NCBI RefSeq assembly: GCF_007752535.1
Contig: NZ_CP036426.1
Coordinates: 4,712,001-4,776,000, forward strand
DNA from: Tautonia plasticadhaerens
GTDB taxonomy: Bacteria; Planctomycetota; Planctomycetia; Isosphaerales; Isosphaeraceae
DNA: 64,000 nucleotides
Direction of reading: 5' to 3'
Both the position numbers and the translations under genes were made by a program. The notes beneath the pieces are model-generated. The model saw only the letters and a program-made list of their open reading frames with translations, had not been told where the DNA came from and ran no database searches. How positions within the stretch are numbered: position 1 is the stretch's first letter; the number at the start of each line of letters is the position of its first letter. Of the stretch, positions 24,805 through 33,483 are shown one piece after another.

Positions 24805-25635
24805 ATGAATCCACCTCCGCTGAAATCGGCCCTGATCGGCGAGTTCCTCGGCACGGCGCTGCTGGTGCTGCTGGGGGACGGCGTCGTCGCCTCCGTGGTC
24901 CTGCTGGGCAAGCAGGCCGACTGGATCGTCATCACCACCGGCTGGGGCCTGGCCGTGGCGCTGGGCGTCTACCTGAGCGGCCGGCTCAGCGGCGGCCACA
25001 TCAACCCGGCCGTGACGCTGGCCCTGGCCGTCCGGGGCCAGTTCCCCCTGGGTCGGGTGCTGCCGTACTGGGGGGCGCAGGTGCTCGGGGCCTTCGTCGG
25101 GGCGATGCTCGTCTACGTCGACTACGCCGAGGCCTTCCGGGCGTTCGAGCAGGCCGAGGGGATTACCCGGGGGGCGATGGCCGAGGGCCGGCTGGCCGGC
25201 CCGGCGGCGGGGGGCGCGGGGGTCTTCTTCACGGCGCCCGCGTTCGGGGTGACCTGGCGGAACGTCTTCAGCGAGGCGCTCGGGACGGCCGTGCTCCTGA
25301 TCGGCGTCCGGGCCCTCTCCGACCGCCGCAACGCCCACTTCCGGGGCTACTTCGAGCCGCTGCTCAACGGGCTGCTCGTCTTCTCGATCGGCCTGTCGCT
25401 GGGCGGCCTGACCGGCTACGCGATCAACCCCGCCCGGGACCTCGGCCCCCGAGTCGCCGCGATGCTGCTCGGCTGGGGCCCCTCGGCCTTCCGGACGCAC
25501 GACTTCTACTTCTGGGTCCCGATCGTCGGCCCGCTGGTCGGCGGCGTGGCCGGGATCCTGCTCTACGACCTCGTCGTGCATCCGCACCTCCTGCCCGAGG
25601 ACGAGGCCACGCCCCCGGGCCGGGTGGCGGCCTGA
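24805..25635 (+). CDS. glpF: Aquaglyceroporin (MIP family)
   Basis: Protein of 276 aa with six membrane helices and two NPA half-helices: GGHINPAVT (Asn67) and AINPARDLGPR (Asn208). Asp directly after the second NPAR is the mark of glycerol facilitators; water-selective aquaporins have Ser there. It should passively conduct glycerol or similar small polyols across the inner membrane. The N-terminus MNPPPLKSALIGEFLGTALL opens helix 1 directly. No glycerol kinase or dehydrogenase gene is adjacent, so regulation and substrate remain open. A hairpin follows the gene. Confidence 0.9.
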   Translation: MNPPPLKSALIGEFLGTALLVLLGDGVVASVVLLGKQADWIVITTGWGLAVALGVYLSGRLSGGHINPAVTLALAVRGQFPLGRVLPYWGAQVLGAFVGAMLVYVDYAEAFRAFEQAEGITRGAMAEGRLAGPAAGGAGVFFTAPAFGVTWRNVFSEALGTAVLLIGVRALSDRRNAHFRGYFEPLLNGLLVFSIGLSLGGLTGYAINPARDLGPRVAAMLLGWGPSAFRTHDFYFWVPIVGPLVGGVAGILLYDLVVHPHLLPEDEATPPGRVAA

Positions 25636-25660
25636 TCGATTTCCCTCGCCCGAGGACGAG

Positions 25661-25686
25661 GCGACGCCCCCGCATGGGGGGCGTCG
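25661..25686 (+). terminator. Hairpin after the aquaglyceroporin gene
   Basis: Perfect 11-bp stem GCGACGCCCCC (25661-25671) with GGGGGCGTCGC (25676-25686), 4-base loop, 25 bases after the stop. No T-run. Confidence 0.6.
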
Positions 25687-25826
25687 CGCGCCGATCGGCG
25701 TCGCCTACACCCCCCGGGGCCGCATCCCGCACGCATCCAGGACTGCGTCAAATCGAGCACGATTGGGAAATCGGAAGCGGGCGTCCATGCGGGATACGAT
25801 GCCGATTTCGATTTGCAAATCTCTTC

Positions 25827-25868
25827 TTGACACTGAGTTAAAACACCGGAGAATTTCTTGACGCGTCA
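25827..25868 (+). promoter_or_regulatory. Candidate promoter/operator patch upstream of the 105-aa gene
   Basis: TTCTTGAC occurs twice 31 bases apart (25825-25832 and 25856-25863). The first contains a perfect -35 word TTGACA, but the base at 17-bp spacing starts AGAATT, a poor -10. The second runs into the 10-bp palindrome TGACGCGTCA. It could be a promoter with an overlapping operator; the downstream ATG is 216 bases away. Confidence 0.3.
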
Positions 25869-26084
25869 CCGTCCCAGAGGGGCGTCGACGTGCGTAAGGT
25901 CGGATAATCGTGGGGGAAGGCGCGGGACGGCCCGCGCCCGAAGCTCCTTCGAGCGGGCCCGATCGACGAGGCCCCCCCGGCAGGTGGGGGAAGATCGGGG
26001 CCGATTCCCCCGGATGGGATTCCCTAGGAGATCCGGTAGACGAGGGCTCACCCCGGCGATGGAATCTCCGGGGGGGCGACGACC

Positions 26085-26402
26085 ATGAGCAGCCTATCCG
26101 CGGAATTCCCCACCCAGGCCCTCCCGGTCGGGCTCCCGACCACGACCCACCGGGTCCGCTGGGGGGAGCACGTCGACCTGGTGAAGGCCTGGCGGAAGCG
26201 ACCGCCCACCCACCCCGACAACCCCCGATACCGCGCCTACGACATCCGGGTCGAGGGCCGGTATTCCCTGTTCGAGACGATCGTCAACGTCTTCCGGGAC
26301 AAGGGCTGGCTCGACCCGCCGCCCCCGGAATACAAGTGGGCCGACGTGATCGTCTCCTATCGCGCCGAGGACGACCCGAGGGACGAGTTCTCGCGCCTCT
26401 GA
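26085..26402 (+). CDS. Small hypothetical protein
   Basis: Protein of 105 aa. Aromatic and basic: TTTHRVRWGEHVDLVKAWRK, YRAYDIRVEGRYSLFETIVN, and an acidic end. No recognised family, no signal peptide. The reading frame follows the AT-richer upstream patch and precedes the ABC transporter pair by about 150 bases. Function unknown. Confidence 0.6.
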   Translation: MSSLSAEFPTQALPVGLPTTTHRVRWGEHVDLVKAWRKRPPTHPDNPRYRAYDIRVEGRYSLFETIVNVFRDKGWLDPPPPEYKWADVIVSYRAEDDPRDEFSRL

Positions 26403-26550
26403 TCGACCTCCCGGAGGCCGATCGGATCGGCCCGGCTCCCGACCCTCCTCGTCGCTTCGGGGCGAGGGGGGCACTACAATGGTCGCTCCGGGAGCCCGCC
26501 CCCGAGGGGGGAGGCGGGCCGGGGCGACCGGTCGGGGCCGGGGATCGAGG

Positions 26551-27450
26551 ATGATCGTCACCCAGGGGTTGACCAAGCACTACGGGAAGTCCCGGGCCGT
26601 CCGGGACGTCTCGATGGAGATCCGGCGTGGGGAGGTCTTCGGCCTGCTCGGGCCCAATGGCTCGGGCAAGACGACGACGATCCGGATGCTGCTCGGCCTG
26701 CTGAGGCCGACCGCCGGCTCGGCCTCGGTCGACGGCTTCGATAGCTGGAGGCACAGCCTGGAGGTCCGTCGCCGGGTCTCGTACCTGCCGGGCGAGGTCC
26801 GCCTGCCGGGGGCGTCCCGGGGGGCCCAGCTCCTGAGATACCTGAACGCCCTGAGGGGCGGCTCGGGCCTGGACCGGGCCGTCGCGCTGGCCGAGACGGT
26901 GATGGGTCTGGACCTGGGGAAGAAGGTCCGGACCTTCTCGACCGGCATGAAGCAGAAGCTCGCGCTGGCCCAGGCGTTCGCCGACCCGGTCGACGTGCTC
27001 ATCCTCGACGAGCCGACCTCGGCGCTCGACCCCTCGGCCCGCAACGACGTGCTCCGGCTCGTCCGGGAGGCCCGGGACGCCGGCCAGACGGTGATCTTCT
27101 CCGGCCACGTCCTCTCGGAGGTCGAGCAGGTGGCCGACCGCGTGGCGATTATGCGGCGGGGCCGGCTGATGCACGTCGAGGACATGCACGAGCGGCGGCG
27201 GAACCTCCGGCTGCTGCTCGTCCGGTTCCAGGGCGATCCGCCGGCCTCGTTCCCTGAGGAACTGGAGCTGGGCGTCCGGGAGCGCAACGGCGAGGTCCTG
27301 CTGCTGGAGCATCGGGGACCGGCCCTGCCGCTGCTCGGGTGGCTCGCCTCCCAGCCGGTCGCCGACCTGGCGATCGGCACCGAGGACCTCCGCGCCCTCT
27401 ACGACCGCTACCACGGCCCCAGCGCCGTGCTCGACCCCGAGGACCGATGA
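26551..27450 (+). CDS. ABC transporter ATP-binding protein
   Basis: Protein of 299 aa. Walker A GPNGSGKTT (34-42), signature STGMKQKLALAQAF (about 130-143), Walker B VLILDEPTSALDP (about 149-161) and H-loop IFSGHVLSEVE. The sequence and the ~80-residue C-terminal extension fit the ABC-2/CcmA-type exporters (DrrA/NatA-like). It powers the permease encoded next, whose start overlaps its stop by 4 bases (ATGA). Substrate unknown. Confidence 0.93.
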   Translation: MIVTQGLTKHYGKSRAVRDVSMEIRRGEVFGLLGPNGSGKTTTIRMLLGLLRPTAGSASVDGFDSWRHSLEVRRRVSYLPGEVRLPGASRGAQLLRYLNALRGGSGLDRAVALAETVMGLDLGKKVRTFSTGMKQKLALAQAFADPVDVLILDEPTSALDPSARNDVLRLVREARDAGQTVIFSGHVLSEVEQVADRVAIMRRGRLMHVEDMHERRRNLRLLLVRFQGDPPASFPEELELGVRERNGEVLLLEHRGPALPLLGWLASQPVADLAIGTEDLRALYDRYHGPSAVLDPEDR

Positions 27451-28394
27451 TGGCCCTGCTGACGATCGCCTTCAAGCAGCTCGGCGAGACGCGATGGTCG
27501 CTGATCGCCTCGACGCTCGCCTTCTTCAGCCTGGCGATCCTCTGGGACTGGGGCATCTCGGCCTACCAGTATCCCCCCGAGCCCGAGACCGAGCCCGCCT
27601 CCGAGGTGACCCGGGACGACGGCCCCGACGCCGGTTCGGCCGACGACCCCGAAGGGCAGGGGGATGGGGATGGCCCGGACGGGGGGAGGAGGCGGAGGCC
27701 CCCCGGGGGGGTGATCTACTCCGCCTTCGGCGTGCCGAACGACCGGATCTTCGCCGTCTCCCGGGAGGACTCGCCGACCTTGCTGATGCAGGTGGCCATC
27801 GCCAACCACCCGCTCATCTTCCTCGCGGTGCTCGGCTGGGCGATCTCCCGGGCGTCGGCCGCGGTGGCCGGCGAGATCGAGCGCGGGACGCTGGACCTGA
27901 CCCTCTCCCGGCCGGTCCGGAGGTCCACCTACCTGCTGGCCCAGATCCTCGCCACGGCGATCGCCTTCGCCCTGCTCGGCCTGGCGTTGGCGGGGGGGCA
28001 CCTCGCCTCGGGGTGGATCTTCCGCCTCAACGCGAGGCCGGGGCCGCTGGAATACCTGCCGATGGTCGGCTCGATCGCCGGGCTCGGCCTGGCCGTCTTC
28101 GGCTACACCCTGCCGATCTCGGCCGCCGACCTGTCCCGGGCCCGGGCCGGGATCCTCGGCCTCGGCATCACCCTCGGCGGGATCGCCGCGCTGATCTTCG
28201 CCCGGCAGTACGAGGACTACGAGTGGGTGGCCGACCTCTCCGCATTCCAGTACCACGGCCCGGTCGGCCTCACCCTGGAGGGGACCCGGGAGCAGTACCT
28301 CGACCTGGCGACGCTCTATGGCGTCTTCGCGGCCGGCTCGATCCTCGCCCTGGTCCTCTTCAACCGTCGAGACCTCCCCAGCAACAGCGGCTGA
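27447..28394 (+). CDS. ABC-2 type permease subunit
   Basis: Protein of 315 aa. One N-terminal helix (about 20-38), a large hydrophilic insertion (about 42-88, Glu/Asp/Pro/Gly then RRRRPPGG), then five more helices, including QVAIANHPLIFLAVLGWAIS and LAQILATAIAFALLGLALAG. SAAVAGEIERGTLDLTLSRP is the conserved loop of ABC-2 permeases (the E-x-G-T-L-x-x-L motif). It is translationally coupled to the ATPase gene. Together they should form an exporter; the insert lies between helix 1 and helix 2, probably outside the cytoplasm. Confidence 0.88.
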   Translation: MMALLTIAFKQLGETRWSLIASTLAFFSLAILWDWGISAYQYPPEPETEPASEVTRDDGPDAGSADDPEGQGDGDGPDGGRRRRPPGGVIYSAFGVPNDRIFAVSREDSPTLLMQVAIANHPLIFLAVLGWAISRASAAVAGEIERGTLDLTLSRPVRRSTYLLAQILATAIAFALLGLALAGGHLASGWIFRLNARPGPLEYLPMVGSIAGLGLAVFGYTLPISAADLSRARAGILGLGITLGGIAALIFARQYEDYEWVADLSAFQYHGPVGLTLEGTREQYLDLATLYGVFAAGSILALVLFNRRDLPSNSG

Positions 28395-28429
28395 CCCCCC
28401 CGACGCCCCCCGACCGGAGGAACCCGATC

Positions 28430-30544
28430 ATGCCCCGCCCCCCCCGGATCGCCGCGGCCACCCTCCTCTGCCTGGCCCTCGCCCCGCCCGCCTCCGCCCA
28501 GGATGGGGACGACGCCCCGCTCTCGGCCTACTTCGCCGCCGAGGTCGATCGGATCGCCGCCGAGCCGCTGCTCGGCATCGATTCCCTCGACGAGTGGCAG
28601 GCCCGTCGGCCCGAATTGCAGGCCCGACTCCGGTCCATGCTCGGCCTCGACCCGATGCCCGAGCGGACCGACCTGGAGGTCGAGATCCGGGGGACCGTCG
28701 ACCGGCCCGACTTCGTCGTCGAGCGGATCCTCTACCAATCCTCCCCCGGCCTGTACGTCACCGCGAACCTCTACCGGCCGAAGGAGGTGGCGGAGGGGGA
28801 GCGGCTCCCGGCGATCCTCTACGTCTGCGGCCACGCGAACGTGGTCCGGGACGGCGTCATCTACGGCTGCAAGGCCCACTACCAGCACCACGCCTCTTGG
28901 TACGCGGCGAACGGGTACGTCTGCCTCGTGGTCGACACGCTCCAGCTCGGCGAGGTCCCCGGCCTGCACCACGGCACCTACCGGGAGGGGAAGTGGTGGT
29001 GGCAGTCCCGGGGCTACACCCCGGCCGGGGTCGAGGTCTGGAACGGCATCCGGGCGATCGACTACCTGCAATCCCGGCCCGAGGTGGACCCCGACCGCAT
29101 CGGGGTCACCGGCCGATCCGGGGGAGGCGCAATGTCCTGGTATCTCGGCGCCCTCGACGACCGTCTCGCCGCCGTCATCCCCGTGGCCGGGATCACCGAC
29201 CTCCACGATCACCTGCTCGAAGGGGGCCCGACCGGCGCCCACGCCGACGGCGTCATCGAGGGGCATTGCGACTGCATGTACCTCGTCAACACCGACCGCT
29301 GGGACTTCGAAGTTCTCGCCGCCCTCGTCGCGCCCAAGCCCCTGCTCGTCGAGAACACGAACCGCGACCCCATCTTCCCCGAGGCCGGCGTCCGACGCAT
29401 CTACGAGCAGCTCGAAACCGTCTACGGCTGGTACGACGCCGCCGACCGCCTCGGCCTGGTGATCGGCGAGGGGGGGCATGCCGACACCGAGGAGATCCGA
29501 CACCCTTCGTTCGCCTTCATGAACACCTGGCTCAAGGGCCAGCCGACCGACCCCGGCGACATCGAGGAGCCCGACCGACACGTCCCGATCGAGGACCTGA
29601 AGGTGCTCGACGTCGACGAGCCGATCCCGAGCGACGCTCGCAACGCCTCGATCGACGAATCGTTCGTGCCGAAGGCCGAGGCACCGCCGGTGCCGGAGTC
29701 GCCCGAGCGTTGGGAATCGCTCCGATCGTCCTGGCTCGATTCGCTCCGCCAGGAGGTCTTCCACGGCTGGCCGGAGCCGGACGAGGCGGCCCCGCTCCAG
29801 GTCGAACGGGTCGCCCAGGGGGAGCGGGACGGGGTCGCCGTCTCCCTGATCGAGTACACCTCGCAGCCCGGGATCCGGCTGGAATTGCTGATCCTGGCCG
29901 AGCCGTCGGGGGAAGACCCGGATCGGGTCAACCTGATCGTCATTCCGGACGAGTTGGCCGAATCGTTGATCGCCAAACTGAAGCCGGTCGCCCGGGGAGA
30001 GGCACCTCCGGAGGGATCGGGTTCACCGGCCGACGCCCTCCGCCATTTCCGGGCGATCGCCGGGGAGGAGGATCCGGGCGTGCCGATCGTCTTCGTCTTC
30101 ACCCGGGGCATCGGCGCGACCGCCTGGCCCGAGGAGGAGGGGACGCACCTCCGACGCCGGTTCCCGCTGATCGGGCAGAGTCTGGCGGGGATGCGGACCT
30201 GGGATCTCCGCCGGGCGATCGCCGCGATCGGCGCGATCCCCGAGCTTGCCGACGCGGCCATCGACCTGACGGCGGCCCGCGCCGAGGCCCCGCTGGCGGT
30301 CTGGGCGGCGGCGTTCGAGCCGGGGGTCCGCCGGGTGAGGCTCCGACAGGTGCCGGAGACGCTTCAGGGTGGGCCGATCTTCCTCAATCTCGATCGGATG
30401 ATGGACCTCGATCGGGGGATCGGCCTGCTCTACCCGAGGCCCGTCACCGTCGACGACGAGACGGACCCGGCCTCGTACCGATGGGCCTCGGAGCTGGCCG
30501 ATCGGCTCGGCCACGACGGGGCCTGGCCGGTCCTCGGGGACTGA
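28430..30544 (+). CDS. Secreted acetyl-xylan-esterase-like alpha/beta hydrolase
   Basis: Protein of 704 aa with signal peptide MPRPPRIAAATLLCLALAPP ending ASA-Q. The hydrolase core has LPAILYVCGHANVVRDG, DRIGVTGRSGGGAMSWYLGA (nucleophile Ser in GRSGG), and a later GEGGHAD for the catalytic His. It resembles the acetyl xylan esterase (AXE1)/prolyl-oligopeptidase-type hydrolases found in polysaccharide-degrading planctomycetes. The C-terminal ~300 residues are a second domain without a visible catalytic motif. GGAGG lies 6 bases before the ATG. Likely substrates are esterified polysaccharides, by analogy only. Confidence 0.8.
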   Translation: MPRPPRIAAATLLCLALAPPASAQDGDDAPLSAYFAAEVDRIAAEPLLGIDSLDEWQARRPELQARLRSMLGLDPMPERTDLEVEIRGTVDRPDFVVERILYQSSPGLYVTANLYRPKEVAEGERLPAILYVCGHANVVRDGVIYGCKAHYQHHASWYAANGYVCLVVDTLQLGEVPGLHHGTYREGKWWWQSRGYTPAGVEVWNGIRAIDYLQSRPEVDPDRIGVTGRSGGGAMSWYLGALDDRLAAVIPVAGITDLHDHLLEGGPTGAHADGVIEGHCDCMYLVNTDRWDFEVLAALVAPKPLLVENTNRDPIFPEAGVRRIYEQLETVYGWYDAADRLGLVIGEGGHADTEEIRHPSFAFMNTWLKGQPTDPGDIEEPDRHVPIEDLKVLDVDEPIPSDARNASIDESFVPKAEAPPVPESPERWESLRSSWLDSLRQEVFHGWPEPDEAAPLQVERVAQGERDGVAVSLIEYTSQPGIRLELLILAEPSGEDPDRVNLIVIPDELAESLIAKLKPVARGEAPPEGSGSPADALRHFRAIAGEEDPGVPIVFVFTRGIGATAWPEEEGTHLRRRFPLIGQSLAGMRTWDLRRAIAAIGAIPELADAAIDLTAARAEAPLAVWAAAFEPGVRRVRLRQVPETLQGGPIFLNLDRMMDLDRGIGLLYPRPVTVDDETDPASYRWASELADRLGHDGAWPVLGD

Positions 30545-30711
30545 CCGGCTCGCCACGCCCGGCGCTCGCCCCGGCCCTCCCCCTCGGGGGCCGGTGGGTG
30601 GGCCGGGCCCGGTCGGGGTGGGGATCGAGTCATCGAGCAAGAGGACCGGCGTCCCGGTCCTGGCCCCTCGCCCCGGCCCGCTCCCGCGATCGGGGAGAAG
30701 GGGAGGGGGAT

Positions 30712-31380
30712 TCAGGAGAGGCCGAGGGCCCGCTCCAGGTCCCGGGAGACTTCCTCGAAGGGCTGCTCGCCGTCGATGGCGACGAAGCGGTCGGGGGCGG
30801 TGCGGCGGTAGTGCTCGACGACGGGGCCGGTGTGCTCGTCGTAGACGGCCTGGCGGACGCCGAGGACCTCCGGGGCGTCGTCGGCCCGGCCGACGAGGGG
30901 GGTGCCGTCGCGGTCGCAGACGCCCTCGGCCTTCGGCGGGCTCTTGCGGAGGTGGTAGGTGGCGGCGCAGGTCGGGCAGACGCGGCGGCCCCCCATCCGG
31001 GCGAGGGCCTCGTCGGGGGAGACGGCGATCTCGACGTACCGCTCGATCTCGAACCCGACGGCCTGCTCCAGCCGGGCCATCAGCGGGACCTGCCCCAGGG
31101 TCCTCGGGAAGCCGTCGAAGAGGAGGCGGTTGTGTCGCAGGGCGGAGAGGTCCCGGGCCAGCACCTCGTAGGCGAGGTCGTCGGGGACGAGGCGGCCGGC
31201 GGCGAGCAGGGCCTCGACCTGCCGGCCGAGGGCGTCGCCCTGGCGGACGGCGTCCCGGAGCAGCACACCGGTGCGGACCATCGCGAACCCGTGGGCCTCT
31301 CCCAGACGCTCGGCCAGGCTGCTCTTGCCGCTTCCCGGACGGCCGAAGGCGACGACATGCAGGGGGGGATGGTTCACCAT
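30712..31380 (-). CDS. adk: Adenylate kinase
   Basis: Protein of 222 aa. P-loop GRPGSGKS (13-20), RTGVLLRDAV AMP-binding segment, the DGFPRT signature (89-94), and a zinc-type LID (C135-x2-C138 ... C155-x2-D158), followed by GRADDAPEVL. Converts ATP + AMP to 2 ADP in the cytoplasm. The N-terminus is a little variant (GRPGSGKS instead of GPPGSGKGT), so a related nucleoside monophosphate kinase is possible, but the LID and DGFPRT favour Adk. Not next to secY or map as in many bacteria, so it may be an additional copy. Confidence 0.88.
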   Translation of the reverse strand: MVNHPPLHVVAFGRPGSGKSSLAERLGEAHGFAMVRTGVLLRDAVRQGDALGRQVEALLAAGRLVPDDLAYEVLARDLSALRHNRLLFDGFPRTLGQVPLMARLEQAVGFEIERYVEIAVSPDEALARMGGRRVCPTCAATYHLRKSPPKAEGVCDRDGTPLVGRADDAPEVLGVRQAVYDEHTGPVVEHYRRTAPDRFVAIDGEQPFEEVSRDLERALGLS

Positions 31381-31527
31381 CGGACCTTTCCGGCGGGTCG
31401 GGAGGGAGTTGCGGAGGCTCCCGGTCGACGCCGGGGCGAAAGCTCCATTCTAACCGGGGCTCCCGCCGATTTCTCTGTCACTTGAAGGGCGGGACGACGC
31501 GATGCCGGGCGGGGGGGCGCAAGGGCC

Positions 31528-31911
31528 ATGAAGCGGGCTTCGATGTATTCCAAGCGGGTCGTCGACCCGGTCAACTCGGTCGCCTGGTTCGCCATGGACG
31601 GGCTCTGGCTCGCCCAGCTCGCCTGGCCGGCCTACCTGGCGACCGGCCTGACCCTGGCGACGGGGGCGCTGCTCTTGCTGCTGGACCGGAGACGAGGGCC
31701 CCGGCTCGACGACGACCTGGCGCTGAACGCCTGGATGTGGATGAACGCCCTCTGGGTCGTCTCGGACCTCGGCGGGGTCCCGACCCTCCGCTACGCCGCC
31801 CTGGCGGTCGGGGGGCTGGGGGCGGTGCTGCTGGCGATCGCGGTCTGGCCCTCCCGGGGGCCTCGGGGCACGCTCCATCGCTTCCGGAAGCTGCGCGTGT
31901 CCGGCCGATGA
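31528..31911 (+). CDS. Small membrane protein
   Basis: Protein of 127 aa with three hydrophobic segments (about 18-55, and 75-107), a MYSKRVVDPVNSVAWFAMDG opening and a basic C-terminus (RFRKLRVSGR). No family recognised. Divergent from adk. Codon usage is as the neighbours. Function unknown. Confidence 0.65.
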   Translation: MKRASMYSKRVVDPVNSVAWFAMDGLWLAQLAWPAYLATGLTLATGALLLLLDRRRGPRLDDDLALNAWMWMNALWVVSDLGGVPTLRYAALAVGGLGAVLLAIAVWPSRGPRGTLHRFRKLRVSGR

Positions 31912-31947
31912 GCCGTCGTCCGTCCTGGGAGGGGGGGCCGATCCGGA

Positions 31948-33483
31948 TCAGCGGGCCAGGGGGGTACGCCGGGCCGACCCCGGGGGGATGGGCGGGCGAG
32001 TCTCCGCCCGGCCGAGCAGGAGCCGGGCCAGGGGGGCGGTCGGCAGGTCGGGACGGACGAGGGATCGGGGGAGGCCCAGGTCGGCCAGGATCCCCTCGGC
32101 GGCGAGGTACCCGCTGCGCACGGCCCCTTCCATCGTGGCCGGCCAGCCGGTGGCGGTCCAGTCCCCGGAGAGGAACAGGCCGTCGATCGGCGTCCGCTGA
32201 TCGGGCCGGAGGCCCTCGACCCCCGGGCGCACCGAGAAGGTCGCGCCGTGCTCGGTGACCGCCCACCATCGCAGGAGCCTGGCCTCCCTGGCCGACGGCC
32301 AGATCGAGGCGAGGTCCGCGAGCACCCGGTCCCGGATGGCGACCTTGTCCAGGGGGAGCAGGTCGTAGGAGGCGCTGATGACCAGTTGCAGGTACTGGCC
32401 GCCCCCCTCGGGCTCCCGGCCCTGGATCGCCGAGTGGTTGAAGACCCACTGGATCAGCCGGCCGACCGTCACCGCGTGCTCCAGTTGCGGCGGGCAGACC
32501 GGCCGGTCGAACCAGAAATGCACGCCGGTGATCGGCGAGGACTCCATCCGTCCCAGGCCGTCGAGCCCGGGGATCCGCCCGGCCTCGCGGTCGGGGACGA
32601 GGGCCCGGACCCGGTCGTATGGCACGGCGAGCACGACGAAGTCGGCCGGGATGAGCTTCCCGGACCGGAGCGTCACCCCCGAGACGGCACCTCCCTCGTC
32701 GTCGACCTCGATCGACCGGACGCCCGCCTTGAGGCGGATCTCGACCCCCTCGGCCTCCAGCCATTGCCTGAGCCGGACGCCGTAGAGTTCCCCCAGCGGG
32801 ACGGTCGGGATCTCCATCCGGAAGCCGGTCCGGTTGCGGAGGAAGCCGTCGAGGAAGACCTTGCGGGCGTGGCCGACGTCCATCCGGTCGAGCCGCTCGT
32901 TGAGGGCCGAGACCAGGACGGTGCCCCAGAAGCGCTCGATCGTGCGATCGGTCTGGCCGTGGCGTCGGAGCCAGGCGTCGAACGACTCCCCGGGCCGGTC
33001 CCGGCCGGCGAACCGCAGGCAGGCCATCCCGAAGCCGACGCGCAGCTTCTCGGCAAACGTCAGGTACCTCGCGGCGAGGAAGCTCCCGGTGAGGTGCATC
33101 GGCGCCGGCAAGGGACCGGCCCGGAGCCGGGAGGTCCTCCCCCGATCGTCGAGGAAGACGATTTCCGGCACGCGACGGAACAGGTCGGCGGTGCCGACCC
33201 GCCGGCAGAAGTCGGCGAGGTTGGTGCAGCAGGCCATGCTGACATGCTGGCAATTATCGACCGGCTCGCCGGTGGCGGGGTCGACGAACGAGGAGGCCCG
33301 GCCGCCGAGCCGGGGGCGGCTCTCCAGCAGCGTGATCTCCAGGCCGAGCCGGACCAGTCGGGAGGCGGCGGCCAGGCCCGCCAGGCCGCCGCCGACGACG
33401 ACGACCCGGGGGGGGCTCGGGCGGCGGCCGGTCCCCGCGGCCGGCGGGTCGAGGTCGGGGTCGGTGGGTCGGGCCTCGATCAC
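31948..33483 (-). CDS. hpnE: Hydroxysqualene dehydroxylase (FAD-dependent)
   Basis: Protein of 511 aa. N-terminal FAD-binding motif VVVVGGGLAGLAAASRLVRL with LESRPRLGGRASSF, then DNCQHVSMACCTNLADF as in HpnE proteins, and a C-terminal GLFLSGDWTATGWPATMEGA closing the FAD site. HpnE reduces hydroxysqualene to squalene, the last step of the HpnCDE route. The GTG start at 33483 overlaps the stop of the preceding gene (GTGA), so translation is coupled. Other in-frame ATGs upstream lie inside hpnD and were rejected. Confidence 0.9.
   Translation of the reverse strand: MIEARPTDPDLDPPAAGTGRRPSPPRVVVVGGGLAGLAAASRLVRLGLEITLLESRPRLGGRASSFVDPATGEPVDNCQHVSMACCTNLADFCRRVGTADLFRRVPEIVFLDDRGRTSRLRAGPLPAPMHLTGSFLAARYLTFAEKLRVGFGMACLRFAGRDRPGESFDAWLRRHGQTDRTIERFWGTVLVSALNERLDRMDVGHARKVFLDGFLRNRTGFRMEIPTVPLGELYGVRLRQWLEAEGVEIRLKAGVRSIEVDDEGGAVSGVTLRSGKLIPADFVVLAVPYDRVRALVPDREAGRIPGLDGLGRMESSPITGVHFWFDRPVCPPQLEHAVTVGRLIQWVFNHSAIQGREPEGGGQYLQLVISASYDLLPLDKVAIRDRVLADLASIWPSAREARLLRWWAVTEHGATFSVRPGVEGLRPDQRTPIDGLFLSGDWTATGWPATMEGAVRSGYLAAEGILADLGLPRSLVRPDLPTAPLARLLLGRAETRPPIPPGSARRTPLAR

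Larger units (their letters stand above)
25636..26084 (+). other. Intergenic region with AT-richer regulatory-looking patch
   Basis: About 450 bases. After the glpF hairpin there is an AT-richer stretch (about 25740-25870) that differs from the surroundings and contains TTGACA (25827-25832), a second TTGACG (25858-25863) and the palindrome TGACGCGTCA (25859-25868). No gene supported. Confidence 0.5.
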
